DNA of 23,894 nt, from positions 1-23,894 of the IMG/VR virus record IMGVR_UViG_3300042945_002399. One strand, given 5' to 3'. Shown one piece after another: positions 14,373 to 22,490 of this stretch. The position numbers and the translations under genes were made by a program. Position 1 is the stretch's first letter. Each line of letters starts with the position of its first letter. Under the pieces are notes generated by a model, which was not told the origin of the DNA, did not search any database, and saw only the letters and a program-made list of their open reading frames with translations. The stretch is from a virus.

Positions 14373-14846
14373 GACTTCCACCTTTCTGCGTGTTCAAATC
14401 TGCGGTGATTGTCCACCACCGAATCACATCGCCGAAATCTTCGTCAAGGATAGCCGATGGAAGCACGCCCCATCGTTCCGCAAGAATGACCGCAACAACT
14501 TCGGCGGGTGGCTTCACGCTCGGACGACCGAGCGCGATCATTTGTGCCGCCCGCCTCACCCGTTTGGGACGGCGGTTTTTATTGCCCCCCACTTTTCAAG
14601 CAATTGGGTGATTGCATCGTCAGGCGCATCCGTCGGATCGTCAAGCACATCATCAAATCCAACTTCTTCACGGAAGTTGTGACCGACCACCAGCGACCGA
14701 ATTGCGTTCACGCGATCTTCCGGCTTGTCTGATTCCAATTGCACGGCCAGACGAAACGGCACATGGAGCCGCATATCCGCCCACCATCCTTCAAATGGTT
14801 CGACCAATTCAATTCGGATTTTCCGATCCGCTCGAAGTTCTTTCAT
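14362..14846 (-). CDS. Tail assembly chaperone GT fusion (programmed -1 frameshift product)
   Basis: Joining the G frame (from 14846) to the minus-one frame at CCCAAAC (14562-14568) gives about 161 residues: 95 from G and 66 from T. The T part reads RVRRAAQMIALGRPSVKPP, then EVVAVILAERWGVLPSAIL and ends in GGSRGG at a TAA (14364-14362). A TGA in the minus-one frame lies shortly upstream of the slippery site, so the T frame is open only across the expected shift zone. A GTG at 14592 could begin T alone but has no ribosome site. This arrangement is the conserved G-T mechanism of long-tailed phages. Confidence 0.84.
14556..14846 (-). CDS. Tail assembly chaperone G
   Basis: 96 residues from the ATG at 14846, with GGAGG five bases upstream. 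It is a small acidic protein (KELRADRKIRIELVEPFEGW; later DDVLDDPTDAPDDAITQLLEKW). It sits between the major tail protein and the tape measure gene, where siphophages encode G. The normal product stops at the TGA at 14556. The slippery heptamer CCCAAAC lies just before that stop, so part of translation continues in the minus-one frame as the GT fusion. The G and GT proteins together bind the tape measure protein and recruit tail tube subunits. Confidence 0.88.
   Translation of the reverse strand: MKELRADRKIRIELVEPFEGWWADMRLHVPFRLAVQLESDKPEDRVNAIRSLVVGHNFREEVGFDDVLDDPTDAPDDAITQLLEKWGAIKTAVPNG
14562..14568 (-). promoter_or_regulatory. -1 ribosomal slippery site CCCAAAC
   Basis: On the minus strand the G frame reads GTC CCA AAC GGG TGA. 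The heptamer C-CCA-AAC fits the X-XXY-YYZ rule, with slippage to CCC-AAA, and the zero-frame stop follows one codon later. Upstream runs of G (6) and A (5) in the same overlap are not in the correct phase for tandem slippage. Confidence 0.86.
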
Positions 14847-14874
14847 TCCGTCCTCCTTCTGCCCCCCCGTGAAC

Positions 14875-15900
14875 TTACGGGAGCGCGCTGATTGCATTCT
14901 CCACAACGATTTTGATGGATGATGCGCTGACCGGATCATACGCCAAACGACCCGTCACAGTCATAGTAGTCAACCCGTCTTCGCTTCCCGCGATGGGCGT
15001 GACATCCGTGACGATGATGGATGTGTTGATCGTTGCCGAATATGTTCCATCCGTCCAAGCCAATTCCACGAATTGCTGCTGACCCAACTTCTGGAACCAC
15101 TTGGCGGAAGCGTTCGCGTTGCTCTGAATCGTCATTGACAATTCCCCGCCGATTGCGGCGGATTCGGCGTGAGTGCTGAAAGTGCTTGTTCCGGCAAGAT
15201 ATGACTGACGAACGATGCCCGTCTGCATCGTCAACGAGAAGTCCAACGCATACTGGAAGTCCGAGAATGTCCCCGTGGCCAGAGCGGTTCCGGTCGCGAC
15301 ATTCCAGAGCCGTCCCGAAAGGAACTTGCTTGTTGGCACGGCGGTCGCTGCCGCTGGATTCGTGGTCGTTTCTGCGACATTCTGCGCGAACAGCGTCGCG
15401 CTCAATGCGGTCAAGCCGCTTCGATCTGCCGTGATTGAAATTTCCGTCGGGAGGCAATAGTTGAGCAAGTACGCGTTGCCGCCCGCGGCGGTTCCACCTT
15501 GCGCGTCCATTGAAATGAACGAATAGGATGTTGGCGAATTGCTTGCCGTTCCCATTGATGGCTGGAATGTCCAGTTGTACGGTGCAGCCGTCCCCGTGAT
15601 CGTTGGGGAAAATGCCATCCCGAGCCACACGGACATTTCATCAATGGACACGGCTGGAACGGACACGGACAACTCTGGCTCGTTGGCCATAAGCGTTGCA
15701 GTGGTTGCAATGATTGGGTTGCGGAGCGCGACGCTTCGCTCCTCGCCAATCTCAAAAGTTTTGCCAATTGTGATCAGACCCGTGGGCTCCACAAGGAATT
15801 TGCGACCGCCGGATGCGAACGAAGGCGATGTCCCCGCGGTTCCTTCTGCCTTGCCGACTAGTGCGCTGAATAGGATGTTCCCTGACGAGGCTGCTGGCAC
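14875..15900 (-). CDS. Major tail protein (tube subunit)
   Basis: 341 residues with a GTG start at 15900, preceded by GGAGAACAATC. It is beta-rich and Thr/Ser/Ala/Gly-rich throughout (TEISITADRSGLTALSATLF; FQYALDFSLTMQTG; TTMTVTGRLAYDP), the look of phage tail tube subunits. Position just before the tail chaperones and after the tail terminator-like gene matches the standard order. The length is at the upper range for tube proteins, so an extra surface domain is possible. Many copies form the tail tube. Confidence 0.86.
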   Translation of the reverse strand: MPAASSGNILFSALVGKAEGTAGTSPSFASGGRKFLVEPTGLITIGKTFEIGEERSVALRNPIIATTATLMANEPELSVSVPAVSIDEMSVWLGMAFSPTITGTAAPYNWTFQPSMGTASNSPTSYSFISMDAQGGTAAGGNAYLLNYCLPTEISITADRSGLTALSATLFAQNVAETTTNPAAATAVPTSKFLSGRLWNVATGTALATGTFSDFQYALDFSLTMQTGIVRQSYLAGTSTFSTHAESAAIGGELSMTIQSNANASAKWFQKLGQQQFVELAWTDGTYSATINTSIIVTDVTPIAGSEDGLTTMTVTGRLAYDPVSASSIKIVVENAISALP

Positions 15901-15915
15901 GATTGTTCTCCTTCG

Positions 15916-16353
15916 CTATGCGGATGCCGAGATCGGCTCGACCCCGATGATGTCCATTGTAGCGGTGACGGTCATGAATGAAGCCTCTGCATACTCCGTT
16001 CCACCGTCCACGGTGGTTGATGTGACGGACGCTTGGGCGACCCCATCGGTGGAGTTTAGAAGCACCGCGGTGATAAGCGAGTCACGCATCCACGCGCGCC
16101 ACACCGCAAGCCCCGCAAAATTTCGGGCGTATTCAACCTGTGGCAAATACAACACTGCGGAAACGGTCAACGCCGTTGTGCGGTTGGCCGCACCGTATGA
16201 AACCGAATCGCTTCCAGGATACAGCACGACCGCGGGCGTTGCCCCCAATGATTCCGGCGGGTAGTCATAAACGACTTTTAGCGTCTGCCCCGATGGTGGG
16301 GTCAGATTGCGAAGGTGGTTTCCGATGGCGGCCAACACGGTCGCGTCGTTCAC
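15916..16353 (-). CDS. Tail terminator-like/neck protein
   Basis: 145 residues; GTG at 16353 overlaps the preceding TAG by one base, with GGAGG seven bases upstream. Sequence pattern: helix DATVLAAIGNHLRNLTPP, then KVVYDYPPESLGATPAVVLYPGSD and a strand with RTTALTVSAVLYLP, helix ARNFAGLAVWRAWMRDSL, and a final strand. Tail terminator and neck proteins that sit directly before the major tail protein show this alternation. It would cap the tail tube and join it to the head. The assignment is mainly by position. Confidence 0.72.
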   Translation of the reverse strand: MNDATVLAAIGNHLRNLTPPSGQTLKVVYDYPPESLGATPAVVLYPGSDSVSYGAANRTTALTVSAVLYLPQVEYARNFAGLAVWRAWMRDSLITAVLLNSTDGVAQASVTSTTVDGGTEYAEASFMTVTATMDIIGVEPISASA

Positions 16354-16958
16354 TAGATCGCCTCCCGTGGCGCACGATACGGTCGAACCATCAATTCGAC
16401 ATCTGGATCCAATCGGGAAAGCAGCCTCACGATCCCGCCTTCAGGTGATCCAGCGACTCCGAACGGAGTAGCCCGACGCGCATGCACGCGCACACTCTGG
16501 ATCAATGCAGCGGCACGGATCGGTTCAGGGACGGCAGACCATCCCCGTGTGCCTACCACTTCAACGCCTTGGGTCACCCCGACGGGAAGTGTGTTTGAAC
16601 CGAATGATGCGATCTGGATTGCCGTATATGGCCACCCTTGAAATGTGGTGTTTTGCTGCAACCGATAGTCCATGTTTGGGGTCAATGTTTTGGTCACCGT
16701 GCCGGAATTGTTTTCGTCGGTCTTGACGGTGGTGACCGAAACCCAATCACCGATCGGGAGGAACATATAGTCGTTGGCGGTGAACACAACGGTTCCGGCG
16801 ACCGAGTAGAAAAACCGCCCGCAATAATCGTCAACGGCGCGGGACACGGCTTCAATCACATTGTCAATTTCTGCGGAGTCTGGAACCAGCGTTGCCGTCC
16901 CAAGACCAAGCGCATTTTGGACTTCTGCTTGGGTGACATATCCGTTCACGATTGCCAT
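16353..16958 (-). CDS. Head-tail connector (HK97 gp6-like)
   Basis: 201 residues, ATG at 16958 with GGAGAAACCAA in front. The start has helices typical of head-tail adaptors (TQAEVQNALGLG; IDNVIEAVSRAVDDYCGRFF). A beta region follows (VVFTANDYMFLPIGDWVSVTTVKTD, in two parts), then a late helix EPIRAAALIQSVRVHARR. In HK97-like phages this protein binds under the portal and fills the head-tail joint. It is separated from the major capsid gene by the three-gene sugar cassette, a departure from the usual contiguous head gene order. Confidence 0.83.
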   Translation of the reverse strand: MAIVNGYVTQAEVQNALGLGTATLVPDSAEIDNVIEAVSRAVDDYCGRFFYSVAGTVVFTANDYMFLPIGDWVSVTTVKTDENNSGTVTKTLTPNMDYRLQQNTTFQGWPYTAIQIASFGSNTLPVGVTQGVEVVGTRGWSAVPEPIRAAALIQSVRVHARRATPFGVAGSPEGGIVRLLSRLDPDVELMVRPYRAPREAI

Positions 16959-16997
16959 TTGGTTTCTCCTTCTGGGCGGATGGGTTGCTCGGTGATT

Positions 16998-17690
16998 CTA
17001 GCGCGTCCAACGCGCATCAAGCATCCCTTCCACGCTTGCAATTTCGTCCCGTGCGGCGACAACGGATTCCCACGACGGCACGGAAGCGACGGCGGCGGGA
17101 TCGCCCGCATCGTGCCATCCCCGAACCTTGAACCACGGCATGTCCGAACCGTATCGGTTCAACAACATTGTCATCGGGGTTTCCTTGTCGCCAACCGTTG
17201 CAGCGTCAGAATGGGCGGCGGATGCAGCCTTTCGGAGCGCGTTCACATCCCCGAACGAATAGATCCCAATGCAGACTGGAACCCGTGGGATTCCGCGCAC
17301 CCAATGCCCGCGCGCCGATGGCATATCCCAACGACGCGCTGGGGCGGCCGCAACGCCAACCCAATCACCCGAAGACAATGGCTGCGGTGGGATCAGCGTA
17401 TCCGCGAACACGACGGTCAATCCGTCCGTTTGATTCGTCTGCGCCAAATACGCGTCCAACGCTCCAACCGGACCATTGAATTTGTTGGTTCCGATGATGG
17501 CGTTCGCCCACGGGACTTCATCTTCGATCGCGCGAACGGAATGATCATGCACGACGATCGAAATGTCAGACCCTTCAAATGCCCGACGATGCCATTCGTG
17601 GACGGGCAGACCGCCCGCCGTGACGAGCAATTTGTTCACGCCGCCAAGACGGGTCGCGCGCCCCGCGGCCAGAATGACGACCGGCTTCAC
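16998..17690 (-). CDS. Sugar-phosphate/MobA-like nucleotidyltransferase
   Basis: 230 residues from the GTG at 17690 (GTGA overlap with the previous stop), which places the signature at the extreme N-terminus, as usual; an ATG at 17711 would add seven residues. Motifs: VVILAAGRATRLGGVNKLL (4-22; K20 equals the usual binding lysine), GPVGALDAYLA (73-83), VVFADTLI (D97, metal-binding), and RGWHDAGDP near the C-terminus, which resembles the end of sugar-1-phosphate nucleotidyltransferases. It would couple a nucleotide to a sugar phosphate, feeding the two glycosyltransferases upstream. The A in GRATR replaces the common G. Substrate cannot be told. Confidence 0.83.
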   Translation of the reverse strand: MKPVVILAAGRATRLGGVNKLLVTAGGLPVHEWHRRAFEGSDISIVVHDHSVRAIEDEVPWANAIIGTNKFNGPVGALDAYLAQTNQTDGLTVVFADTLIPPQPLSSGDWVGVAAAPARRWDMPSARGHWVRGIPRVPVCIGIYSFGDVNALRKAASAAHSDAATVGDKETPMTMLLNRYGSDMPWFKVRGWHDAGDPAAVASVPSWESVVAARDEIASVEGMLDARWTR

Positions 17691-18229
17691 GGTCGCGATT
17701 CGTGGTTCCATTCGGGTGTCAACCGATAGATCCACGTCTTTTCTGGCACGGATAGGAATTGCGCCCCAGCGTCCAATGCTTTGACCCAGAATGTCCAGTC
17801 GTAGCCCTTCTGATTGTCCCAACCGCCAAGGTCAAGAATCAATTCGGTTCGCACGAATGCCGCGTGAGAAACGATGGACGATGTCCGCAATAAATTCCCG
17901 TCAAATGGTCGGTTGTATAGGTCAAACGATTTGTCACCAACGACATCGGCATATGAATAGACGATGTCAGCCCCCGCGCCGGAATAGTCCAACATCGTCG
18001 CCAGATGGTTCGGGAGCAGCAAATCGTCATCGTCCAGGATCTGCACCCATTTGGTTTCCACTTGCGACACGAGCAGATTCCGAACGCGCCAACCACCGAC
18101 CCGTTGATAGTCAATGCCGATCAAATGATCAGATGGCGGCATCGTCTGGGATGCGACGGATTGAATCGCGTCTTCGCGTAGTCGCCCGCGGTCGGGCAGA
18201 CTTGCCGTGATCACGGTCACATCATTCAT
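17687..18229 (-). CDS. GT-A family glycosyltransferase (family 2-like)
   Basis: 180 residues; ATG at 18229 overlaps the previous stop (ATGA). The fold signature is clear: VTVITASLPDRGRLREDAIQS at the start, WVQILDDDDLLLPNH (D66-D69, the DXD metal and nucleotide-sugar motif), DIVYSYADVVG, and GGWDNQKGYDWTFWVKALDAG (D144, probable catalytic acid region). It ends with TWIYRLTPEWNH. It transfers a sugar from a nucleotide donor, and together with its neighbours could modify the phage head or tail or another surface. The length is at the short end, but all core motifs are present. Confidence 0.9.
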   Translation of the reverse strand: MNDVTVITASLPDRGRLREDAIQSVASQTMPPSDHLIGIDYQRVGGWRVRNLLVSQVETKWVQILDDDDLLLPNHLATMLDYSGAGADIVYSYADVVGDKSFDLYNRPFDGNLLRTSSIVSHAAFVRTELILDLGGWDNQKGYDWTFWVKALDAGAQFLSVPEKTWIYRLTPEWNHESRP

Positions 18230-19467
18230 CGCTTCCGCCTCACGGCTGCACGCCGCTGCTCACGGTTGATTGGCTTGACACCTTCCGCCAACAAAGTTTC
18301 CATTGACGACAAAATCGGTCGCCAATGGGTTGCAAACACATTGTCCGTCTGGTACGGCTCGGCGAATTTGATGGACGCGGCACGCGCTTCTGACAATCTG
18401 GCCGCGTCACCTTTCAATGCATACGATTGTTCAAGCGCATCAATGATCCCGTCAACGGATGGCAACTTCCAGAATGACCCCTGAAATTCGTCCCATTCTT
18501 TTTGCCCTTCAACAACCCACCCGTGACCGACCAACTCTGGCGATGCCGTCCAATTCGTGACGATCACCGGAACGCCCGTGGCTTGGGCTTCTAGTGTCGG
18601 GACACCGAAGCCTTCTCCCCGTGCCGCGCCGAGCAGCACATCGCTTGATCGAATCAATGCGGCAACCGTCTGCGCGGAAATGCCCATCCGATATTCAAAT
18701 TGTGGAACGATGCGAACTTGCTTTTCTGGCGCACCAACCGCTTTCAACAGCCGAGGGATGTTCACGCCGCTTGCGATGCCGGATGCTTCCGTGTGAAGGT
18801 ACAAAAACGCATCGTCGTGCCGTCGTGCGAATTCCGACCACGCGGCCAGATTTTCAGGGAAGCACTTTCGGATAGGGGTGTTGCCCTTGTTGGCGGCGTT
18901 CATTGTGGTCAAATGCGCGTCCGCAGGGATCTGCATTTTGTCGCGCATCGTTTCGCCGTCTGGACTGAAAATGTTTGGGTCGTATGAATGCGGCGCATAA
19001 AACACCCGCTCGCGGGAAATCCCCGAATCAAGCAACGCTTGTTCGCCGAATTTTGACATTGCCAATGCCCATTTTCGACCAGGACGATTGAAAAATGTGG
19101 ACACCTCTGGCGTGACCGGATCGTGGTCAACGGGTGTCCAACATAGCAGCGGCACTTCATCCCATTGCGGTGCTTTGAAGACCCAAACATCAAACAATGT
19201 CAAGCCAAGCCCGCGATGTCGCTGGTCGCCAATGTGGTTCGCGATCTGCGCGGGATGGATGTCATTGGAATATGCATCAATGCCTTGCGGGAAAACCGGA
19301 ACGGGCGGATTGCCCCAATTGATGATCGAACCCGCAAGCCCGTGATTCGCGAGGATCGCGACTTCGTGGCCGTCTGCAACCAAACGCGGAACGATTTCCG
19401 CGGTTTGCACGCCATATCCCGATCCCGTCCAAGGGGCATTGCTTGACCAAGCGATGCGGAGCGTCAT
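18226..19467 (-). CDS. GT-B family glycosyltransferase (family 4-like)
   Basis: 413 residues from the ATG at 19467 with GGTGAGGCA upstream; a TTG at 19482 in the same frame is less likely. N-terminal motif LRIAWSSNAPWTGSGYGVQT (3-22) is the glycine-rich acceptor loop of retaining GT-B enzymes. The C-terminal donor domain has GEGFGVPTLEAQATGVPVI, with E285 and E293 in the E-x7-E motif. The tail NREQRRAAVRRKR is basic. It is the first gene after a strong intrinsic terminator downstream of the major capsid gene, so its expression may depend on partial readthrough. It belongs with the GT-A enzyme and nucleotidyltransferase as one cassette. Confidence 0.9.
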   Translation of the reverse strand: MTLRIAWSSNAPWTGSGYGVQTAEIVPRLVADGHEVAILANHGLAGSIINWGNPPVPVFPQGIDAYSNDIHPAQIANHIGDQRHRGLGLTLFDVWVFKAPQWDEVPLLCWTPVDHDPVTPEVSTFFNRPGRKWALAMSKFGEQALLDSGISRERVFYAPHSYDPNIFSPDGETMRDKMQIPADAHLTTMNAANKGNTPIRKCFPENLAAWSEFARRHDDAFLYLHTEASGIASGVNIPRLLKAVGAPEKQVRIVPQFEYRMGISAQTVAALIRSSDVLLGAARGEGFGVPTLEAQATGVPVIVTNWTASPELVGHGWVVEGQKEWDEFQGSFWKLPSVDGIIDALEQSYALKGDAARLSEARAASIKFAEPYQTDNVFATHWRPILSSMETLLAEGVKPINREQRRAAVRRKR

Positions 19468-19480
19468 TGCCTCACCCTCC

Positions 19481-19522
19481 AAATAAAAGTCCGAGCGTCA
19501 CCCAGACGGGCGACGCTCGGAC
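19481..19522 (-). terminator. Intrinsic terminator after the major capsid gene
   Basis: On the minus strand GTCCGAGCGTC (19512-19522) and GACGCTCGGAC (19489-19499) form a perfect 11-base-pair stem around a 12-base loop (19500-19511), followed at once by TTTTATTT (19488-19481). It sits 30 bases after the capsid stop and directly in front of the ribosome site of the GT-B gene. Confidence 0.9.
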
Positions 19523-19552
19523 GATTCTACCTCAACCGAGGCAGATTGCCAA

Positions 19553-20743
19553 TTATGAGTTGGCGGAAACGAGCACGCGACCCGCAAGTGTATCCGGCAG
19601 CGCCGAGTCCACATGATAGATCGTTCGGATTCCGATGCTGTTGATCTCGAAGTAGCGTTCCTGCGAGGTTGCCACTTCAACACCACCCGCTTCTCGGATA
19701 TAGAACGACGGCTCGTGGAGCAATGCCACGGACTTGGATGCAGATGCAACCGCGGCCATGTGGACATTCTCCTTGACACGATATCCGAGCAGTGTCTCTG
19801 GCGCACCAGCCGCGACGGCTGGTTGCCAAATGAACTGTCCGTTCAGATCCTGGAGGCGGCGAACCTTGCTCGCTGCACCCGTTGAAATCTGCCACACCGT
19901 GTTGGCGTTCCTATATTTTGGCGAGAGTGCATAGATCACGCCCGCTAGATCGAGCGCATCAAAGAAGGTCGCCGTGACCGTCCCTGACTTGGTTGCGGTC
20001 GTAAGCGCACCAGCCGTGGTCAGCGCGGACACGAAGCCCGTTGGCTGAACCGTTCCGGTTCCGAGGGTACACGCCGAACCCGCGAGGAATGCGATCTGGT
20101 TGCCCGCCGCGCGGCCAACATATTCCACGAGGTTGAAGCCAGCCGAATCAACCAACTCGCGTGATGCAAGCGTCAGCGTTGCCGCCGCGTATGCGCCAAG
20201 CGTGATGCTTGTGAAGACTGGATCCGAAGCCGAAATCGTTCCGCCCTGGGAAACGAAAGCCGCGCTTGGCGCGGTTCCCGCCATCACAGGCACGGTGATG
20301 TTTCGGATGTCGGTTGTGCGGATCTTGGACGCGCCTTCATAAACAGGGTTGCCTTCAACCAACTGCTCAACCACGAAATCAGCAAACGTCACAGGCGTTG
20401 TAGCCGTAGCCGTTGCGAGCGCGCGAAGTTCAAAATTCGCGGAACGCTTCTCGCCGTTGATGATGGCGCGGAGGACATCCGCATCATTGTTCAGCGGCTT
20501 TGCCGATGTGACTTCAAGGTTTCCGACGATTGCGGCCAACTTCGTTGAACGCTCTTCGCCCTTCTTGATGTCGTTGATCTTTTCCAACTTTGCATCCATC
20601 TGCTCGTTGAGACGGTCATACTGCGCGCTCTCCTCTGCGGAAAGTTCGCGAGCCTCGTCAGCGGCGCGGGTGATAAGACCCTTCGCAGCCTCAAAGTCCG
20701 TCCGATATGCAGAATGGAGGCGGTTCATCAGTTCATTCGACAC
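19553..20743 (-). CDS. Major capsid protein, HK97 fold, with N-terminal scaffold domain
   Basis: 396 residues from the GTG at 20743, with AAAGGGGAATCATC upstream; a TTG at 20788 is the alternative. Residues 1 to about 75 are charged coiled coil (RTDFEAAKGLITRAADEARE; EQMDAKLEKINDIKKG), the delta or scaffold domain usually removed by the protease. The body carries HK97-fold landmarks: VTFADFVVEQLVEGNPV, then RNITVPVMAGTAPSAAFVSQGG, LASRELVDSAG, VQPTGFVSA and a C-terminal YFEINSIGIRTIYHVDSALPD. It forms the icosahedral shell. The 107-base gap before it contains A-runs but no clear terminator or promoter. Confidence 0.93.
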   Translation of the reverse strand: MSNELMNRLHSAYRTDFEAAKGLITRAADEARELSAEESAQYDRLNEQMDAKLEKINDIKKGEERSTKLAAIVGNLEVTSAKPLNNDADVLRAIINGEKRSANFELRALATATATTPVTFADFVVEQLVEGNPVYEGASKIRTTDIRNITVPVMAGTAPSAAFVSQGGTISASDPVFTSITLGAYAAATLTLASRELVDSAGFNLVEYVGRAAGNQIAFLAGSACTLGTGTVQPTGFVSALTTAGALTTATKSGTVTATFFDALDLAGVIYALSPKYRNANTVWQISTGAASKVRRLQDLNGQFIWQPAVAAGAPETLLGYRVKENVHMAAVASASKSVALLHEPSFYIREAGGVEVATSQERYFEINSIGIRTIYHVDSALPDTLAGRVLVSANS

Positions 20744-20850
20744 GATGATTCCCCTTTCGCTATTCGGTTTTTTTATCAATCCCCTCAACGGTGGTACTCG
20801 TCCGGCGGTGCGAATGCCCTTTGCGGATCTGCCCTTGCGTTTTGGTTTTT

Positions 20851-22221
20851 TTAGTCTAAGGCGCGACGCGCCAATTCAATTTGGCGTTCGCGGATTGATC
20901 GTGGTACTGCGCGCGGGATCGTGACTTCGATCTCCACTTTCACGCCGGATTCCGTTTCGGTTTCTGGCGCGGGCTGCTCCATCGGATCCAAGTCAGCAGC
21001 GGTTTCCTCGTCCGTTGCCGCACCTTCGGTTGGTTCGGTTTCGGCTTCTGCCGCATCAGATTCATCGTCAACGATGACGGCGTTGACCGCATCGGCGATG
21101 ACCTTCGCTTGATCTTCATTCATATTGCCCGCGAGCAGAGCGACCACCGCTTCACGGAGCGCGGCCACATCAATCCCGCTATCGGATGCCAGCGACCGCA
21201 CGGCGACCGTTGAAATGGTTCCCGGATAATACGGCGCGAGCCCCGTCAATGCGGAAACCTCGACCAACTTCACATCACGCAATTCACGCACCCCTTCATC
21301 GTTCACCTTGTTTGCATTGGTTGAGAAAAACCCGAACGACATCCCCAGCGACTTGCCCATCGTCTTGACAATTTCGGCAAGGTCGCGATGGAATGAAATG
21401 TTCGGATTCAATGACACGCGTGCGCGCAGACCTTTTCCGTCATCATCAAGCGTTAGCGTGCCGGACTTGGTTGTTCCAAGCAAGAGTTCAGGGTTGTGGT
21501 CTTGATACGCTTTGACATCCCATTCGCCACGCTCTGCGGCGGCCAATGATCGGCGGAATGCTCCGGGCTTGATGACTTCTGGTGCAACGCCCGTGTCGGA
21601 CGGCGAATCATACAGCGCGGCATATCCTTCAAACGTCATTCCCGTTTCGTCAACGGCGCGGAGTTCAACCGCAGCGGTTCGGAATTCGATTGCCATGTCA
21701 TCCCCTTTGCTTCTCATTCGGTCGCCATTTTCATCAGCCGCGTCAATGATAGCCCCCGCCCATCGTTCGCCAGCATCTCCACCCCATAACGCCCACGCGA
21801 TGCGACCAGCAGACGGGTAGCCGTCTTCTCCCGGACGGAAACCTTCCGCTTGCTTGTCAATCGTATGGCGCGCGAAATATGAATTCATCCGCACGACCGT
21901 TTCATAGGGCAGACGCTTGCCGTTGGAAATATCACGGGCGCGGGCAACCCCAATGTCCGTTCCTCCGCGCCCGTATTCACGCCGCCATTCAAGTCCGCGC
22001 TCTGCTTCTGCCCGCATCGCCGCGGTCGGCTCATATCCGTTCGGATCAATCGCCCGTTCGTCTTCAAGCGCAATGTTCAGCGCGGTCAAATGGTCTTCGG
22101 CCAATGACTGCTCGTCCGCCGGATGGCATCCCCCAGGAACAATATCCTTGGAGCCGTCCGCATTGACCTTCACAACGGCAAACGCGCACCCGTTGAAATC
22201 TGGTTCGATAGCGTATGGCAT
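20851..22221 (-). CDS. Prohead protease (HK97 family) with an extra N-terminal domain
   Basis: 456 residues from ATG at 22221, overlapping the preceding stop (TGATG). Residues 1-170 form a separate domain with GLEWRREYGRGGTDIGVARA (76-95), RMNSYFARH (111-119) and IAWALWGGDAGERWA (141-155), a domain I recall fused to phage head proteins. Residues 176-345 are the protease: FEGYAALYDSPSD, DHNPELLLG (H242), GKSLGMSFGF (S295), LVEVSAL (E321). These match the catalytic His and Ser of the U35 fold. The C-terminus is very acidic (TEPTEGAATDEETAADLD), then basic. It cuts the scaffold from the capsid. It may also be made from an internal start at 21696. Confidence 0.92.
   Translation of the reverse strand: MPYAIEPDFNGCAFAVVKVNADGSKDIVPGGCHPADEQSLAEDHLTALNIALEDERAIDPNGYEPTAAMRAEAERGLEWRREYGRGGTDIGVARARDISNGKRLPYETVVRMNSYFARHTIDKQAEGFRPGEDGYPSAGRIAWALWGGDAGERWAGAIIDAADENGDRMRSKGDDMAIEFRTAAVELRAVDETGMTFEGYAALYDSPSDTGVAPEVIKPGAFRRSLAAAERGEWDVKAYQDHNPELLLGTTKSGTLTLDDDGKGLRARVSLNPNISFHRDLAEIVKTMGKSLGMSFGFFSTNANKVNDEGVRELRDVKLVEVSALTGLAPYYPGTISTVAVRSLASDSGIDVAALREAVVALLAGNMNEDQAKVIADAVNAVIVDDESDAAEAETEPTEGAATDEETAADLDPMEQPAPETETESGVKVEIEVTIPRAVPRSIRERQIELARRALD
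21694..21706 (-). promoter_or_regulatory. Internal ribosome site and ATG for a shorter protease
   Basis: Inside the protease gene, AAGGGG (21701-21706 on the minus strand) lies four bases before ATG 21696-21694. This ATG (residue 176) sits exactly at the domain junction and starts with MAIEFRTAAVELRAV, the usual beginning of a stand-alone HK97 protease. AAAGGGGA is also the ribosome site used by the major capsid and portal genes. A 281-residue second product is likely but inferred. Confidence 0.5.
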
Positions 22222-22490
22222 CAAGGATCAACCTGAAAATCAAACACGGAAATCACCGCATCGGATGAGTCTGACACCGCCCACAAAATGTCTCCGTTTG
22301 CAATTTTGATGGGAACAATTGCGTTTTTGACAATTTCAAATCCCCCGCCTACGGTGACCGATTCATCTCCGACATAAACGGTTTTGTTGTCGTTTGATTC
22401 AATTGTCAATTCGTGGGTGTTTTTGAGCGTTGCGGTTCCAATGGCAACAGCAGCCGTTCCGATGGTGATATGTCGTGAAGTGAATGTCAT
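22221..22490 (-). CDS. Small beta-rich head-region protein
   Basis: 89 residues; ATG at 22490 overlaps the portal stop (ATGA). The protein is a small beta sandwich by pattern: HITIGTAAVAIG, then THELTIESNDNKTVYVGDESVT, VGGGFEIVKN, and DILWAVSDSSDAVISVFDF. I recall similar sequences (tVYvG...vt...G) in phage head and decoration or fiber proteins. Its place between the portal and the protease suggests a minor head protein. Function not established. Confidence 0.78.
   Translation of the reverse strand: MTFTSRHITIGTAAVAIGTATLKNTHELTIESNDNKTVYVGDESVTVGGGFEIVKNAIVPIKIANGDILWAVSDSSDAVISVFDFQVDP

Noticed and set aside
14562-14592. Independent GTG start for the T frame of the tail chaperone
   Set aside because: No Shine-Dalgarno; the in-phase CCCAAAC site explains T expression better.
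17690-17711. ATG at 17711 as the nucleotidyltransferase start
   Set aside because: No ribosome site, and the GTG at 17690 gives the GTGA overlap used across the window and puts the LAAG motif at the N-terminus.
16638-17729. Plus-strand open frame of about 360 codons opposite the connector and nucleotidyltransferase
   Set aside because: Antisense shadow; the minus-strand genes have clear motifs and coupling.
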